This document shows positions 1-5,240 of a DNA stretch of 5,240 nt, one piece after another. The notes below the pieces were generated by a model that worked only from the letters and a program-made list of their open reading frames with translations, did not search any database and was not told where the DNA came from. The DNA is from Candidatus Bathyarchaeota archaeon (GTDB lineage: Archaea > Thermoproteota > Bathyarchaeia > Bathyarchaeales > Bathyarchaeaceae). The stretch is from positions 1,538,833 through 1,544,072 of the forward strand of contig CP070636.1 in the NCBI GenBank assembly GCA_020356305.1, given 5' to 3'. Numbering within the stretch: the first letter of the stretch is position 1; each line of letters begins with the position of its first letter. The translations under genes and the position numbers were made by a program.

Positions 1-1501
1 ACACTACTCGTGTGACTTGTAGGATCTCATTGTCTATTCTTGTCGAGATCGTTTCTAAGGTCTCGTAGGGGATTTTCGCGAAGCTAGCGGTCATGGCTTC
101 TTTGCTTTCGACGGCTCTAATAGCGATTGCGCAGCCATAGGCTCTGGAATCACCTTTCACTCCAGTGCTTTTCGTGCCGGTTAAGACTGCAAAGTATTGC
201 CACAACCCATCTTTCAGTCCAGCTTTCTCTATCTCCTCTGTTACAATTTTGTCGGCCTTCCTAACGATGTCGATTTTCTCCTCGGTCACTTCACCTGCAA
301 CCCTGACTGCCAGACCGGGACCCGGAAACGGTTGTCTGTGAACGATCTCCTTGGGCAACCCCAATGTTACCGCAGCCCTTCTGACTTCATCTTTGTACAA
401 GTCTCGTAAAGGCTCAACGATTGCTTTGAACTCAATTTTGATGGGTAAACCCGCAACGTTGTGGTGGGTTTTTATCTTGTCCGAAAACTTTCTAAAGCCT
501 GACTCGATTCTGTCCGGATAGATGGTTCCCTGTATGAGATAGTTTGCTCCAACTTTCTTGGCAACTTTTTCAAAAACCCTGATGAATTCTTCTCCAATGA
601 TTTTCCTTTTTCTCTCGGGATCGGCCACTCCTCTTAATTTTTCCAAAAATCTCTCTCTAGCATTCACCGAAACAAAGTCTATACCAAACTCCTTGAATGT
701 GCTCCTAACAAATTCAGGCTCGCCCTTTCTCATAAAGCCGTGATCAACAAAGACTGCGGTTAGATTCTTTCCGATGGCTTTGGCGGCTAGAGCGGTGGCT
801 ATGCTAGAATCGATTCCGCCGCTTAAGGCAATTATGGCTTTTCTGTCGCCGACCGTCTGCTTCACTTCTTTTACTGCCTTCTCTATGAGATCCTCCATTC
901 TCCAGTTTGCTTCACACCCGCAGACTTCAAAGATGAAATTTCCAAGCATTTTCATTCCGTTTCTTGTGTGAACAACCTCGGGATGCCACTGCAATCCATA
1001 TACTGGCTTTTCTTTATGTCTGAAAGCAGCAACTGGGCAGTTTTCGGTGTGGGCAAGAACCTCGTATTCGTTAGGAAGAGCGTAAACGGTATCGCCGTGG
1101 CTCATCCAGACTCTTTCTTTCTTGTCTAAGTCCTTCAGCACGTCTAAAGGCTTATCAACCAACGCATAAGTCACTCCGTACTCCCTCTTCCTTGCCGGTT
1201 CCACTTTTCCTCCAGAGAAATAAGCGATGAGCTGATGACCGTAGCATAAGCCCAGGACTGGCACGTTCAAATCCAGAATTCTCGGATCGCATTTGGGAGC
1301 GTTCTCTTCGTAAACGCTTAGAGGACCCCCTGATAAGATTAGTCCTTTAACGCTGAACCGGTCTTTCAGAGCCTCGACTTCTCTAACGGTTATGTCGTAC
1401 TGGATCACTTCAGAATACACGTGATGTTCCCTGACTCTTCTACCTATGAGGTGGCAGTACTGCCCGCCAAAGTCAAGGACAAGAATGGTGTCGTGTTTCA
1501 T
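1..1501 (-). CDS. guaA: GMP synthase (glutamine-hydrolysing), fused two-domain form, 3' end cut by window edge
   Basis: Makes GMP from XMP with ATP and glutamine in the cytoplasm, the last step of de novo GMP synthesis. The reading frame opens at the ATG at 1501-1499 and stays open for 500 complete codons to the left edge. The N-terminal class I glutamine amidotransferase domain (about residues 4-190) starts with LVLDFGGQY and has the triad Cys86 (in GLCYGHQ), His173 and Glu175 (in QWHPEV). The ATP-pyrophosphatase domain follows, with the PP-loop LSGGIDSS (226-233), QGTIYPDRIES (324-334) and KTHHNVAGLP (344-353). The C-terminal dimerisation domain has RQPFPGPGLAVRV (389-401) and ends here at NEILQVTRVV. 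Family members usually go on for about 14 more residues, so only the tail is missing. The start fits the family N-terminus. The gene is divergent from purS, with 90 bases between them, and no Shine-Dalgarno sequence precedes it. Most euryarchaea encode the two domains as separate genes; here they are fused. The frame is intact and all key residues are present. Confidence 0.97.
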   Translation of the reverse strand, partial: MKHDTILVLDFGGQYCHLIGRRVREHHVYSEVIQYDITVREVEALKDRFSVKGLILSGGPLSVYEENAPKCDPRILDLNVPVLGLCYGHQLIAYFSGGKVEPARKREYGVTYALVDKPLDVLKDLDKKERVWMSHGDTVYALPNEYEVLAHTENCPVAAFRHKEKPVYGLQWHPEVVHTRNGMKMLGNFIFEVCGCEANWRMEDLIEKAVKEVKQTVGDRKAIIALSGGIDSSIATALAAKAIGKNLTAVFVDHGFMRKGEPEFVRSTFKEFGIDFVSVNARERFLEKLRGVADPERKRKIIGEEFIRVFEKVAKKVGANYLIQGTIYPDRIESGFRKFSDKIKTHHNVAGLPIKIEFKAIVEPLRDLYKDEVRRAAVTLGLPKEIVHRQPFPGPGLAVRVAGEVTEEKIDIVRKADKIVTEEIEKAGLKDGLWQYFAVLTGTKSTGVKGDSRAYGCAIAIRAVESKEAMTASFAKIPYETLETISTRIDNEILQVTRVV

Positions 1502-1525
1502 ACCAAAGAAAAATGAATCAATGAG

Positions 1526-1549
1526 ATTTTAAAATTTTTGTTTAAATTC
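1526..1549 (-). promoter_or_regulatory. Candidate archaeal TATA promoter(s) of guaA
   Basis: Two boxes are possible on the minus strand. ATTTTAAAAT (1535 down to 1526) is centred about 30 bases before the guaA ATG, with the A-rich stretch ACAAAA upstream as a possible BRE, and would give a nearly leaderless mRNA. AATTTAAAC (1549 down to 1541) is centred about 43 bases upstream and would give a leader of roughly 16 bases. The sequence immediately before the ATG (TTTCTTTGGT) has no Shine-Dalgarno match, so the closer box is favoured. Confidence 0.5.
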
Positions 1550-1554
1550 GTGTG

Positions 1555-1576
1555 AATAAGACTTAAATTTTTAAAT
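1555..1576 (+). promoter_or_regulatory. Candidate archaeal BRE/TATA promoter of purSLQ
   Basis: The box TTAAATTT (1563-1570) is centred about 25 bases before the purS ATG at 1592. Archaeal TATA boxes lie about 25-30 bases upstream of the transcription start, so the transcript would begin at or next to the ATG, giving a leaderless mRNA. Just upstream, AATAAGA (1555-1561) is purine-rich, as expected of a BRE. A second block, TTTTTAAAT (1568-1576), would place the start inside purS and is less likely to be the working box. Position is read from the sequence; function is inferred. Confidence 0.6.
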
Positions 1577-1591
1577 GTTTAGTGATATGAT

Positions 1592-1843
1592 ATGAGGTAT
1601 CGGGTTAGAATTGAGGTTTCTCTCAAACCGGGGCATTCCGATCCCGAGGGAGAAGCTACAGCGGAATCCCTGAAAGAGTTGAGGTACCCTGTAGAAACAG
1701 TTAACGTTAGTAAAGTTTATCGAGTTTATCTTCAGGCAAACTCTCTGAAAGAGGCTAAGAAACATGTTGATGAGATGTGTAGGAAGCTGCTTGCAAATCC
1801 GACGAAAGACAACTATCGTTTCGACATAGAGGAGTCAAAATGA
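1592..1843 (+). CDS. purS: FGAM synthase subunit PurS
   Basis: PurS is the small structural subunit that bridges PurL and PurQ in the three-part phosphoribosylformylglycinamidine synthase; it has no active site of its own and usually forms a dimer. The 83-residue product matches the family length and pattern: an N-terminal strand RYRVRIEVSLKPG with DPEGEA (residues 18-23), SLKELRYPVETVNVSKVYRV in the middle, and the C-terminal helix ending MCRKLLANP (71-79), close to the family's 'mC.klLaNPvie.y' ending. The ATG at 1592 is the first in-frame start; an in-frame TGA lies nine bases upstream (1583-1585). An out-of-frame ATG at 1587 ends at once. It is the first gene of the operon, apparently leaderless, and its TGA overlaps the purL ATG. 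Confidence 0.95.
   Translation: MRYRVRIEVSLKPGHSDPEGEATAESLKELRYPVETVNVSKVYRVYLQANSLKEAKKHVDEMCRKLLANPTKDNYRFDIEESK
1829..1834 (+). promoter_or_regulatory. Ribosome binding site of purL, inside the end of purS
   Basis: GAGGAG lies five bases before the purL ATG at 1840 and is a good match to the Shine-Dalgarno core. It sits within the last codons of purS, so ribosomes could both finish purS and start purL here. It supports 1840 as the purL start and contrasts with the missing Shine-Dalgarno sequence at purS. Confidence 0.75.
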
Positions 1844-4239
1844 CCACCCGGCTTTACATCAGGAGAAACCTGCCCTTCGAACTTTCCGACGTAAACGTGT
1901 TGGACGCGAATGAGAAAGAGCTGGTGCAAATCAGCAACGAGCTAGGGATCGGCTTAACTCTAGATGAAATGAAGAGTGTAAAAAGACATTTTTTAAACGT
2001 AGAAAGAAACCCAACCGACGTTGAACTTCAAACCATAGGCCAAACCTGGTCAGAGCACTGTTACCACAAAACTTTCAAGGGCGACATCGTCACGCCGAAA
2101 GGAAAACTGATCGTAGCCAACATGTTTAAAATGTACATCGCAAATGCTACGAAGGAACTCAACTTGCCTTGGTACATCTCTGTCTTTGAAGACAACGCGG
2201 GCATAGTTGACTTTGAAAGCGGCTACGCAATCGCTGCAAAAGTGGAAACCCACAACCACCCATCAGCCATAGACCCCTTCGGGGGAGCTGCCACCGGCGT
2301 AGGCGGAGTTATCAGAGATATACTGGGGGTTTGGGCTGATCCCATAGCCTGCACGGATGTTCTCGGATTCGGACCCCTAGACTACGACTTTGATAAGGTT
2401 CCTCCAGGAACAAAACATCCAAAATATCTCTTTAAGGGAGTTGTCGCCGGCATAGGCCACTACGGAAACAACATGGGAGTACCCACGGTCAACGGCGCGA
2501 TATACTTTGACGAGAGCTACGTGGGCAACGTTGTAGTCTACTGCGGCTGTATAGGAATTCTCCCGACTAACAAGTTTGTAAGAGACACAAGGCCCGGAGA
2601 CATCGCTGTCTTGGCTGGTGGAAAAACAGGTCGAGACGGAATCCACGGAGTAACCTTCGCGTCAGCCGAGTTAAACGAAGGGTCTGAGGAGGTCTCGAGG
2701 CCAGCGGCTCAAATCGGGAATCCCATAGAGGAAGAAAAACTCAAGCGCGCAATACTTGAGGTACGAGACAACGAACTAGGCTCCGCCATAACCGATCTAG
2801 GAGGCGGGGGGCTATCCTGCGCCACAGGCGAGATGGCACACAGATCAGGGTGCGGAATTCACGTTGAACTCGAAAAGGTTCCCCTCAAATATCCTGCTAT
2901 GGCCCCATGGGAGATTTACATTTCGGAATCACAAGAGAGAATGCTGTTGTCTGTCAGGGAGAAAAACCTTCAGAAAGTCTTGAATATCTTTGATAGCGAG
3001 GGCACAGAGGCAACTCCTGTTGGAAGATTCACGGAAGGCAGAATACTTGGGGTTCATTATCGTGGACAGAAAGTTGCCGACTTGGATTTACATTTTTTGT
3101 TCGCCCCACCGAAAGCCAGAAGGACTGCGAGATGGAAAAAGCCAAATGGCGTTGAGCCAAGTTTTGCTGAGCCAAGCGACCTAACGAAAGACCTGTTGAA
3201 AATTCTGTCCGCCCCAAACGTTGCGAGCAAGGAGCCAGTTTTAAGAACCTACGACCACGAGGTTAAAGGAAACATCGTGTTAAGACCTTTGCACGGAAAG
3301 TATAGTGGCCCCAACGACGCTGCGGTCATAAAACCTCTGTCAAACTCTTGGAAGGGAATCGTTGTCTCGTGTGGAATGAACCCCAACTACGGAAAGATTG
3401 ATCCGTACTGGATGGCAGCCTCCGCCATAGACGAAGCAATCAGGAACAACGTTTCAGTAGGGGGGCGGAGAATCGCGTTGCTGGACAACTTCACTTGGGG
3501 TAGCCCGGAAAGACCGGATAGAATGGGCTCGCTGGTTAGGGCCTGTCAAGCCTGCTATGACTTCGCGAAGGCGTTTGGGACACCCTTCATCTCAGGAAAG
3601 GACAGCCTTTACAACGAGTTGCGGGTTGGACCAGACCTTTCAATTTCAGTCACCCCAACTCTCCTAATCACCGCAATAGGAATAATTCCGGACGTGAGAA
3701 GAACGGTTTCCACGGATGCAAAAAGACCGGGAAATCTGATCTATCTAGTTGGTCAAACTTATCCTGAACTAGGCGGCTCCGAATATTATAAGCTGAAAGG
3801 TTTTGCAGGGAAAACTGTTCCAAGGGTTAGGGCGGTTCAGGCTAGGAGAGTCATGGACTCGATCGTTGAGGCGATTGATTCTGGATGTGTCAAATCTTGT
3901 CATGACCTTTCTGAAGGAGGCTTGGCGGTGGCGGCAGCTGAGATGGCTTTTAGTGGGGGGCACGGAATAAGATTGAACTTAAAAAGCGTTCCGAGAGCTA
4001 GAAACATGAGAAGAAACGACCATGTCCTCTTCTCGGAATCCAACAGCAGATTCTTGGTGGAAGTTCCGGAGAAACCCACAGAAGATTTTGAGGCGCTAAT
4101 GGGAAGAACTGTTTGTTCAGCGGTTGGCCAAATTGAGAAAGACGAACGTCTCTATGTTTACGGTTTAGACGGCAAACGAATAGTCAAAGCCAGCCTAAGC
4201 GAGTTGAGAGACGCTTGGAAGAGAACCTTTAGGAAATGA
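1840..4239 (+). CDS. purL: FGAM synthase large subunit PurL
   Basis: The catalytic synthetase subunit converts FGAR, ATP and ammonia (delivered from PurQ) to FGAM, step 4 of purine synthesis. At 799 residues it is somewhat longer than the usual small PurL (about 720-760). The signatures appear in order: TWSEHCYHKTFKG (69-81); VETHNHPSAIDPFGGAATG (135-153), the nucleotide/Mg-binding segment; GGKTGRDGIHGVTFAS (260-275); TDLGGGGLSCATGEMA (318-333); and ISESQERML (361-369). These complete the first AIRS-like half. The second half has GKYSGPNDAAVIKPL (486-500), NPNYGKIDPYW (514-524), LLDNFTWGSPERP (547-559), SGKDSLYNE (585-593) and DLSEGGLAVA (689-698). The start is fixed by the GAGGAG site and the ATGA overlap with purS. 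The extra length lies partly before SEHC, about 70 residues in, and partly in the linker near 420-485. No frameshift or missing key motif is seen. Confidence 0.97.
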   Translation: MTTRLYIRRNLPFELSDVNVLDANEKELVQISNELGIGLTLDEMKSVKRHFLNVERNPTDVELQTIGQTWSEHCYHKTFKGDIVTPKGKLIVANMFKMYIANATKELNLPWYISVFEDNAGIVDFESGYAIAAKVETHNHPSAIDPFGGAATGVGGVIRDILGVWADPIACTDVLGFGPLDYDFDKVPPGTKHPKYLFKGVVAGIGHYGNNMGVPTVNGAIYFDESYVGNVVVYCGCIGILPTNKFVRDTRPGDIAVLAGGKTGRDGIHGVTFASAELNEGSEEVSRPAAQIGNPIEEEKLKRAILEVRDNELGSAITDLGGGGLSCATGEMAHRSGCGIHVELEKVPLKYPAMAPWEIYISESQERMLLSVREKNLQKVLNIFDSEGTEATPVGRFTEGRILGVHYRGQKVADLDLHFLFAPPKARRTARWKKPNGVEPSFAEPSDLTKDLLKILSAPNVASKEPVLRTYDHEVKGNIVLRPLHGKYSGPNDAAVIKPLSNSWKGIVVSCGMNPNYGKIDPYWMAASAIDEAIRNNVSVGGRRIALLDNFTWGSPERPDRMGSLVRACQACYDFAKAFGTPFISGKDSLYNELRVGPDLSISVTPTLLITAIGIIPDVRRTVSTDAKRPGNLIYLVGQTYPELGGSEYYKLKGFAGKTVPRVRAVQARRVMDSIVEAIDSGCVKSCHDLSEGGLAVAAAEMAFSGGHGIRLNLKSVPRARNMRRNDHVLFSESNSRFLVEVPEKPTEDFEALMGRTVCSAVGQIEKDERLYVYGLDGKRIVKASLSELRDAWKRTFRK
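4231..4235 (+). promoter_or_regulatory. Ribosome binding site of purQ; bears on the start choice
   Basis: AGGAA lies directly before the ATG at 4236, too close for normal Shine-Dalgarno spacing, but six bases before a second in-frame ATG at 4242. Spacing alone favours 4242, which would make PurQ two residues shorter. The ATGA overlap with the purL stop, seen also at purS/purL, favours 4236. The sequence does not settle it. Confidence 0.5.
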
Positions 4240-5060
4240 CTATGGAAAGAGAGAAAATTAACGTTTGCATAATGAGGGTTGCCGGAACCAACTGTGACGC
4301 AGAAACCAAAAGAGCATTCGACGATCTGGGAGTTAAGGCGGAAGTCGTGCACTACAATGAGATAATCAAAAAGGGGAATCTGCTGGACTACAACACCATC
4401 GTGTTTCCAGGCGGCTTTTCCCACGGAGACTATGTAAGGGCTGGGGCCATCTGGGCAAAAGAAGCTTTGGCTAAACTTGGCAACGACCTAAAAAAGTTCG
4501 TGGAGGACGAGAGGCCAGTCTTAGGGATTTGCAACGGTTTTCAGGTTTTGGTTGAGAGTGGACTGTTGTCAGGATTCGAAGGAATAACTGAGTTTCCAGA
4601 GGCCGCCTTGGCCACCAACATCCCAATAGGATACTACTGCAACTGGGTTTACATCAAACACGAAAACTCTGGAAAATGCATTTTCACTCAGAAAATCCCG
4701 AAGAGAAAGGTGTTGAGAATACCTGTGGCCCACGCTGAGGGAAGATTCGTATTCCCAAAAGAGAAGGATAGGCGTTGCTTAGAGAGACTCTACAACAACG
4801 ACCAGCTTGTCTTTAGATACTGCGACGAAAAAGGCGAATTCGCTGAGGGGCGGTATCCAATAAATCCCAATGGATCCTTTCACGATATTGCTGGCATCTG
4901 CAATCCAGCTGGAACAGTTTTCGGATTAATGCCCCATCCAGAAAGAGCCTACTACAATTGGCAGTTGCCAGACTGGACGAGGTTGGAAAGGCCGTCAAAA
5001 CATGGAGATGGAAGATTAATCTTCGAATCTGTGGTTGAGTATTTGGCGGAAAAACTATGA
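4236..5060 (+). CDS. purQ: FGAM synthase glutaminase subunit PurQ
   Basis: A class I glutamine amidotransferase that hydrolyses glutamine and passes ammonia to PurL. The N-terminal strand leads into MRVAGTNCDAET (13-24, the PurQ 'pGtNcd.Et' signature). FPGGFSHGDYVRAGA (57-71) forms the oxyanion region. The nucleophile is Cys99 in GICNGFQ, followed by HAEGRF (166-171), NPNGSFHDIAGICNPAG (210-226), and His234 and Glu236 in MPHPER, completing the triad. With 274 residues it belongs to the long PurQ type; many bacterial PurQ proteins have about 225. The extra residues lie in the segment from about 115 to 160 and in a tail after PHPER (YYNWQLPDWTR and on). It is the last operon gene; its ATG overlaps the purL TGA by 4 bases. 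The ATG at 4242 is an alternative start. Confidence 0.96.
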   Translation: MTMEREKINVCIMRVAGTNCDAETKRAFDDLGVKAEVVHYNEIIKKGNLLDYNTIVFPGGFSHGDYVRAGAIWAKEALAKLGNDLKKFVEDERPVLGICNGFQVLVESGLLSGFEGITEFPEAALATNIPIGYYCNWVYIKHENSGKCIFTQKIPKRKVLRIPVAHAEGRFVFPKEKDRRCLERLYNNDQLVFRYCDEKGEFAEGRYPINPNGSFHDIAGICNPAGTVFGLMPHPERAYYNWQLPDWTRLERPSKHGDGRLIFESVVEYLAEKL

Positions 5061-5069
5061 TTTATATAT
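5061..5069 (+). promoter_or_regulatory. TATA-like box just after purQ
   Basis: TTTATATAT begins at the base after the purQ stop codon and resembles an archaeal TATA box. A transcript would start near 5090. No reading frame of useful size follows in the window (the longest ATG-started frame, at 5168, has 15 codons), so it would serve a non-coding RNA or a gene beyond the right edge, or it may simply be AT-rich sequence. Confidence 0.3.
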
Positions 5070-5127
5070 GGTGGAGCGCTGATAAACTGTTGCGAAGTAA
5101 ATTGTATACGTAGCAAAATGTACTTGC

Positions 5128-5140
5128 GTTTTTGAAAAAC
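5128..5140 (+). terminator. Possible terminator of purSLQ (T-run in a small palindrome)
   Basis: GTTTTT and AAAAAC form a perfect 6-base inverted repeat around one G, about 70 bases past the purQ stop. Archaeal termination depends mainly on T-runs rather than stable hairpins, and the hairpin itself would be weak, so the T5 run is the more relevant part. Confidence 0.3.
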
Positions 5141-5170
5141 CGGGCAATCTGAGGGTGCAAACAATAGATG

Positions 5171-5206
5171 TTTTTCCTTAGACTCACGAGCATTGCTGAA
5201 ATTTTT
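5171..5206 (+). terminator. Two further T5 runs, possible terminators
   Basis: TTTTT occurs at 5171-5175 and again at 5202-5206, about 110 and 140 bases past purQ. Oligo-T runs in the non-template strand are the main archaeal intrinsic termination signal. Such short runs occur by chance in AT-rich gaps, so this is tentative. Confidence 0.3.
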
Positions 5207-5240
5207 CACGTTTAAATTTCACCTACCCCCTCCCCCCTAC

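Larger units (their letters stand above)
1502..1591. promoter_or_regulatory. Shared divergent promoter region between guaA and purS
   Basis: This 90-base AT-rich gap separates the start codons of guaA (minus) and purS (plus), so it must hold both promoters unless either gene is transcribed from elsewhere. It contains three A/T-only blocks: 1526-1539, 1541-1548 and 1563-1576. Their composition (TTTAAAT, TTAAATTT, ATTTTAAAAT) matches archaeal TATA boxes rather than bacterial -35/-10 pairs. Neither gene has a convincing Shine-Dalgarno sequence here, which fits leaderless mRNAs. Because the two promoters are so close, a single regulator or DNA-bending protein could affect both; that is inference. 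Confidence 0.75.
5061..5240. other. Non-coding region downstream of purQ
   Basis: I see no gene in these 180 bases on either strand. The region contains the TATA-like box at its start, T-runs, a second TTTAAATTT box at 5211-5219 (which could serve a gene beyond the right edge), and a C-rich tract C5TC6 at 5226-5237 (G6AG5 on the minus strand). No tRNA fold or CRISPR repeat is apparent. It probably holds the 3' end of the purSLQ transcript and the upstream region of the next gene. Confidence 0.6.

Noticed and set aside
197..971. Three plus-strand open frames of 61-70 codons (197-409, 558-743, 774-971)
   Set aside because: All are antisense to the ATP-pyrophosphatase part of guaA, whose motifs are intact on the minus strand.
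1264..1273. GTTCAAATCC resembles a tRNA T-loop
   Set aside because: It lies inside the intact guaA frame, coding for the conserved stretch before the catalytic Cys loop, and no acceptor or anticodon stem surrounds it.
2377..2646. Minus-strand open frame of 89 codons inside purL
   Set aside because: The plus strand here encodes strongly conserved PurL sequence; the antisense product resembles nothing I know and has no promoter or ribosome site.
4952..5209. Minus-strand open frame of 85 codons running from the downstream gap into purQ, or from a GTG at 5211 with AGGTGA upstream
   Set aside because: Most of it lies antisense to purQ, including the conserved 3' end, and the translation shows no recognisable domain. 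The AGGTGA match is short and sits beside a low-complexity G-rich tract.
5061..5240. C/D box small RNA (several CTGA D-box-like words)
   Set aside because: No RTGATGA C box is found at a suitable distance, and CTGA is common by chance.
1..5240. CRISPR array, mobile element, toxin-antitoxin or defence system
   Set aside because: No direct repeats, transposase, integrase or small toxin/antitoxin pairs are visible; the coding space is taken up by four conserved purine genes.

Overview
This window carries four purine-biosynthesis genes and little else. Reading outward from a short AT-rich intergenic region (about 1502-1591), a full-length, fused-type GMP synthase (guaA) runs on the minus strand and leaves the window at its left edge, a few codons short of its stop. 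On the plus strand a tight operon, purS-purL-purQ, encodes the three parts of formylglycinamidine ribonucleotide (FGAM) synthase. The operon genes overlap by 4 bases at both junctions (ATGA), which suggests translational coupling. The last 180 bases (5061-5240) hold no convincing gene. They contain a TATA-like box right after the purQ stop, T-runs that could be archaeal terminators, and a C-rich tract at the very end.

The organism is most likely an archaeon. The separate PurS subunit alone would not decide this, since Firmicutes have it too. The stronger signs are the promoters: TTTAAAT/TTAAATTT boxes sit about 25-30 bases upstream of the first codons of guaA and purS, with no Shine-Dalgarno sequence there, as in archaeal leaderless transcription. 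Internal operon genes do have Shine-Dalgarno-like sequences, a common archaeal division of labour. A fused GuaA (most euryarchaea split it into GuaAa and GuaAb), with the FGGQYCHLI start, would fit a thermoproteotal/thaumarchaeal/bathyarchaeal-like lineage. That lineage guess is inference from remembered family patterns, not a search.

The genes work in one pathway. PurS, PurL and PurQ convert FGAR to FGAM using glutamine and ATP (step 4 of IMP synthesis). GuaA converts XMP, made from IMP, to GMP, also using glutamine and ATP. Both enzymes channel ammonia from a class I glutamine amidotransferase domain, so the divergent layout would allow joint control of two glutamine-consuming steps of purine synthesis.

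I looked for a novel system and did not find one. The window is mostly conserved housekeeping. The observations most worth a second look are the compact divergent promoter, the domain boundary between purS and purL (which looks like a split version of the PurS-PurL fusion seen in other lineages), and a weak candidate for a small RNA downstream of purQ.
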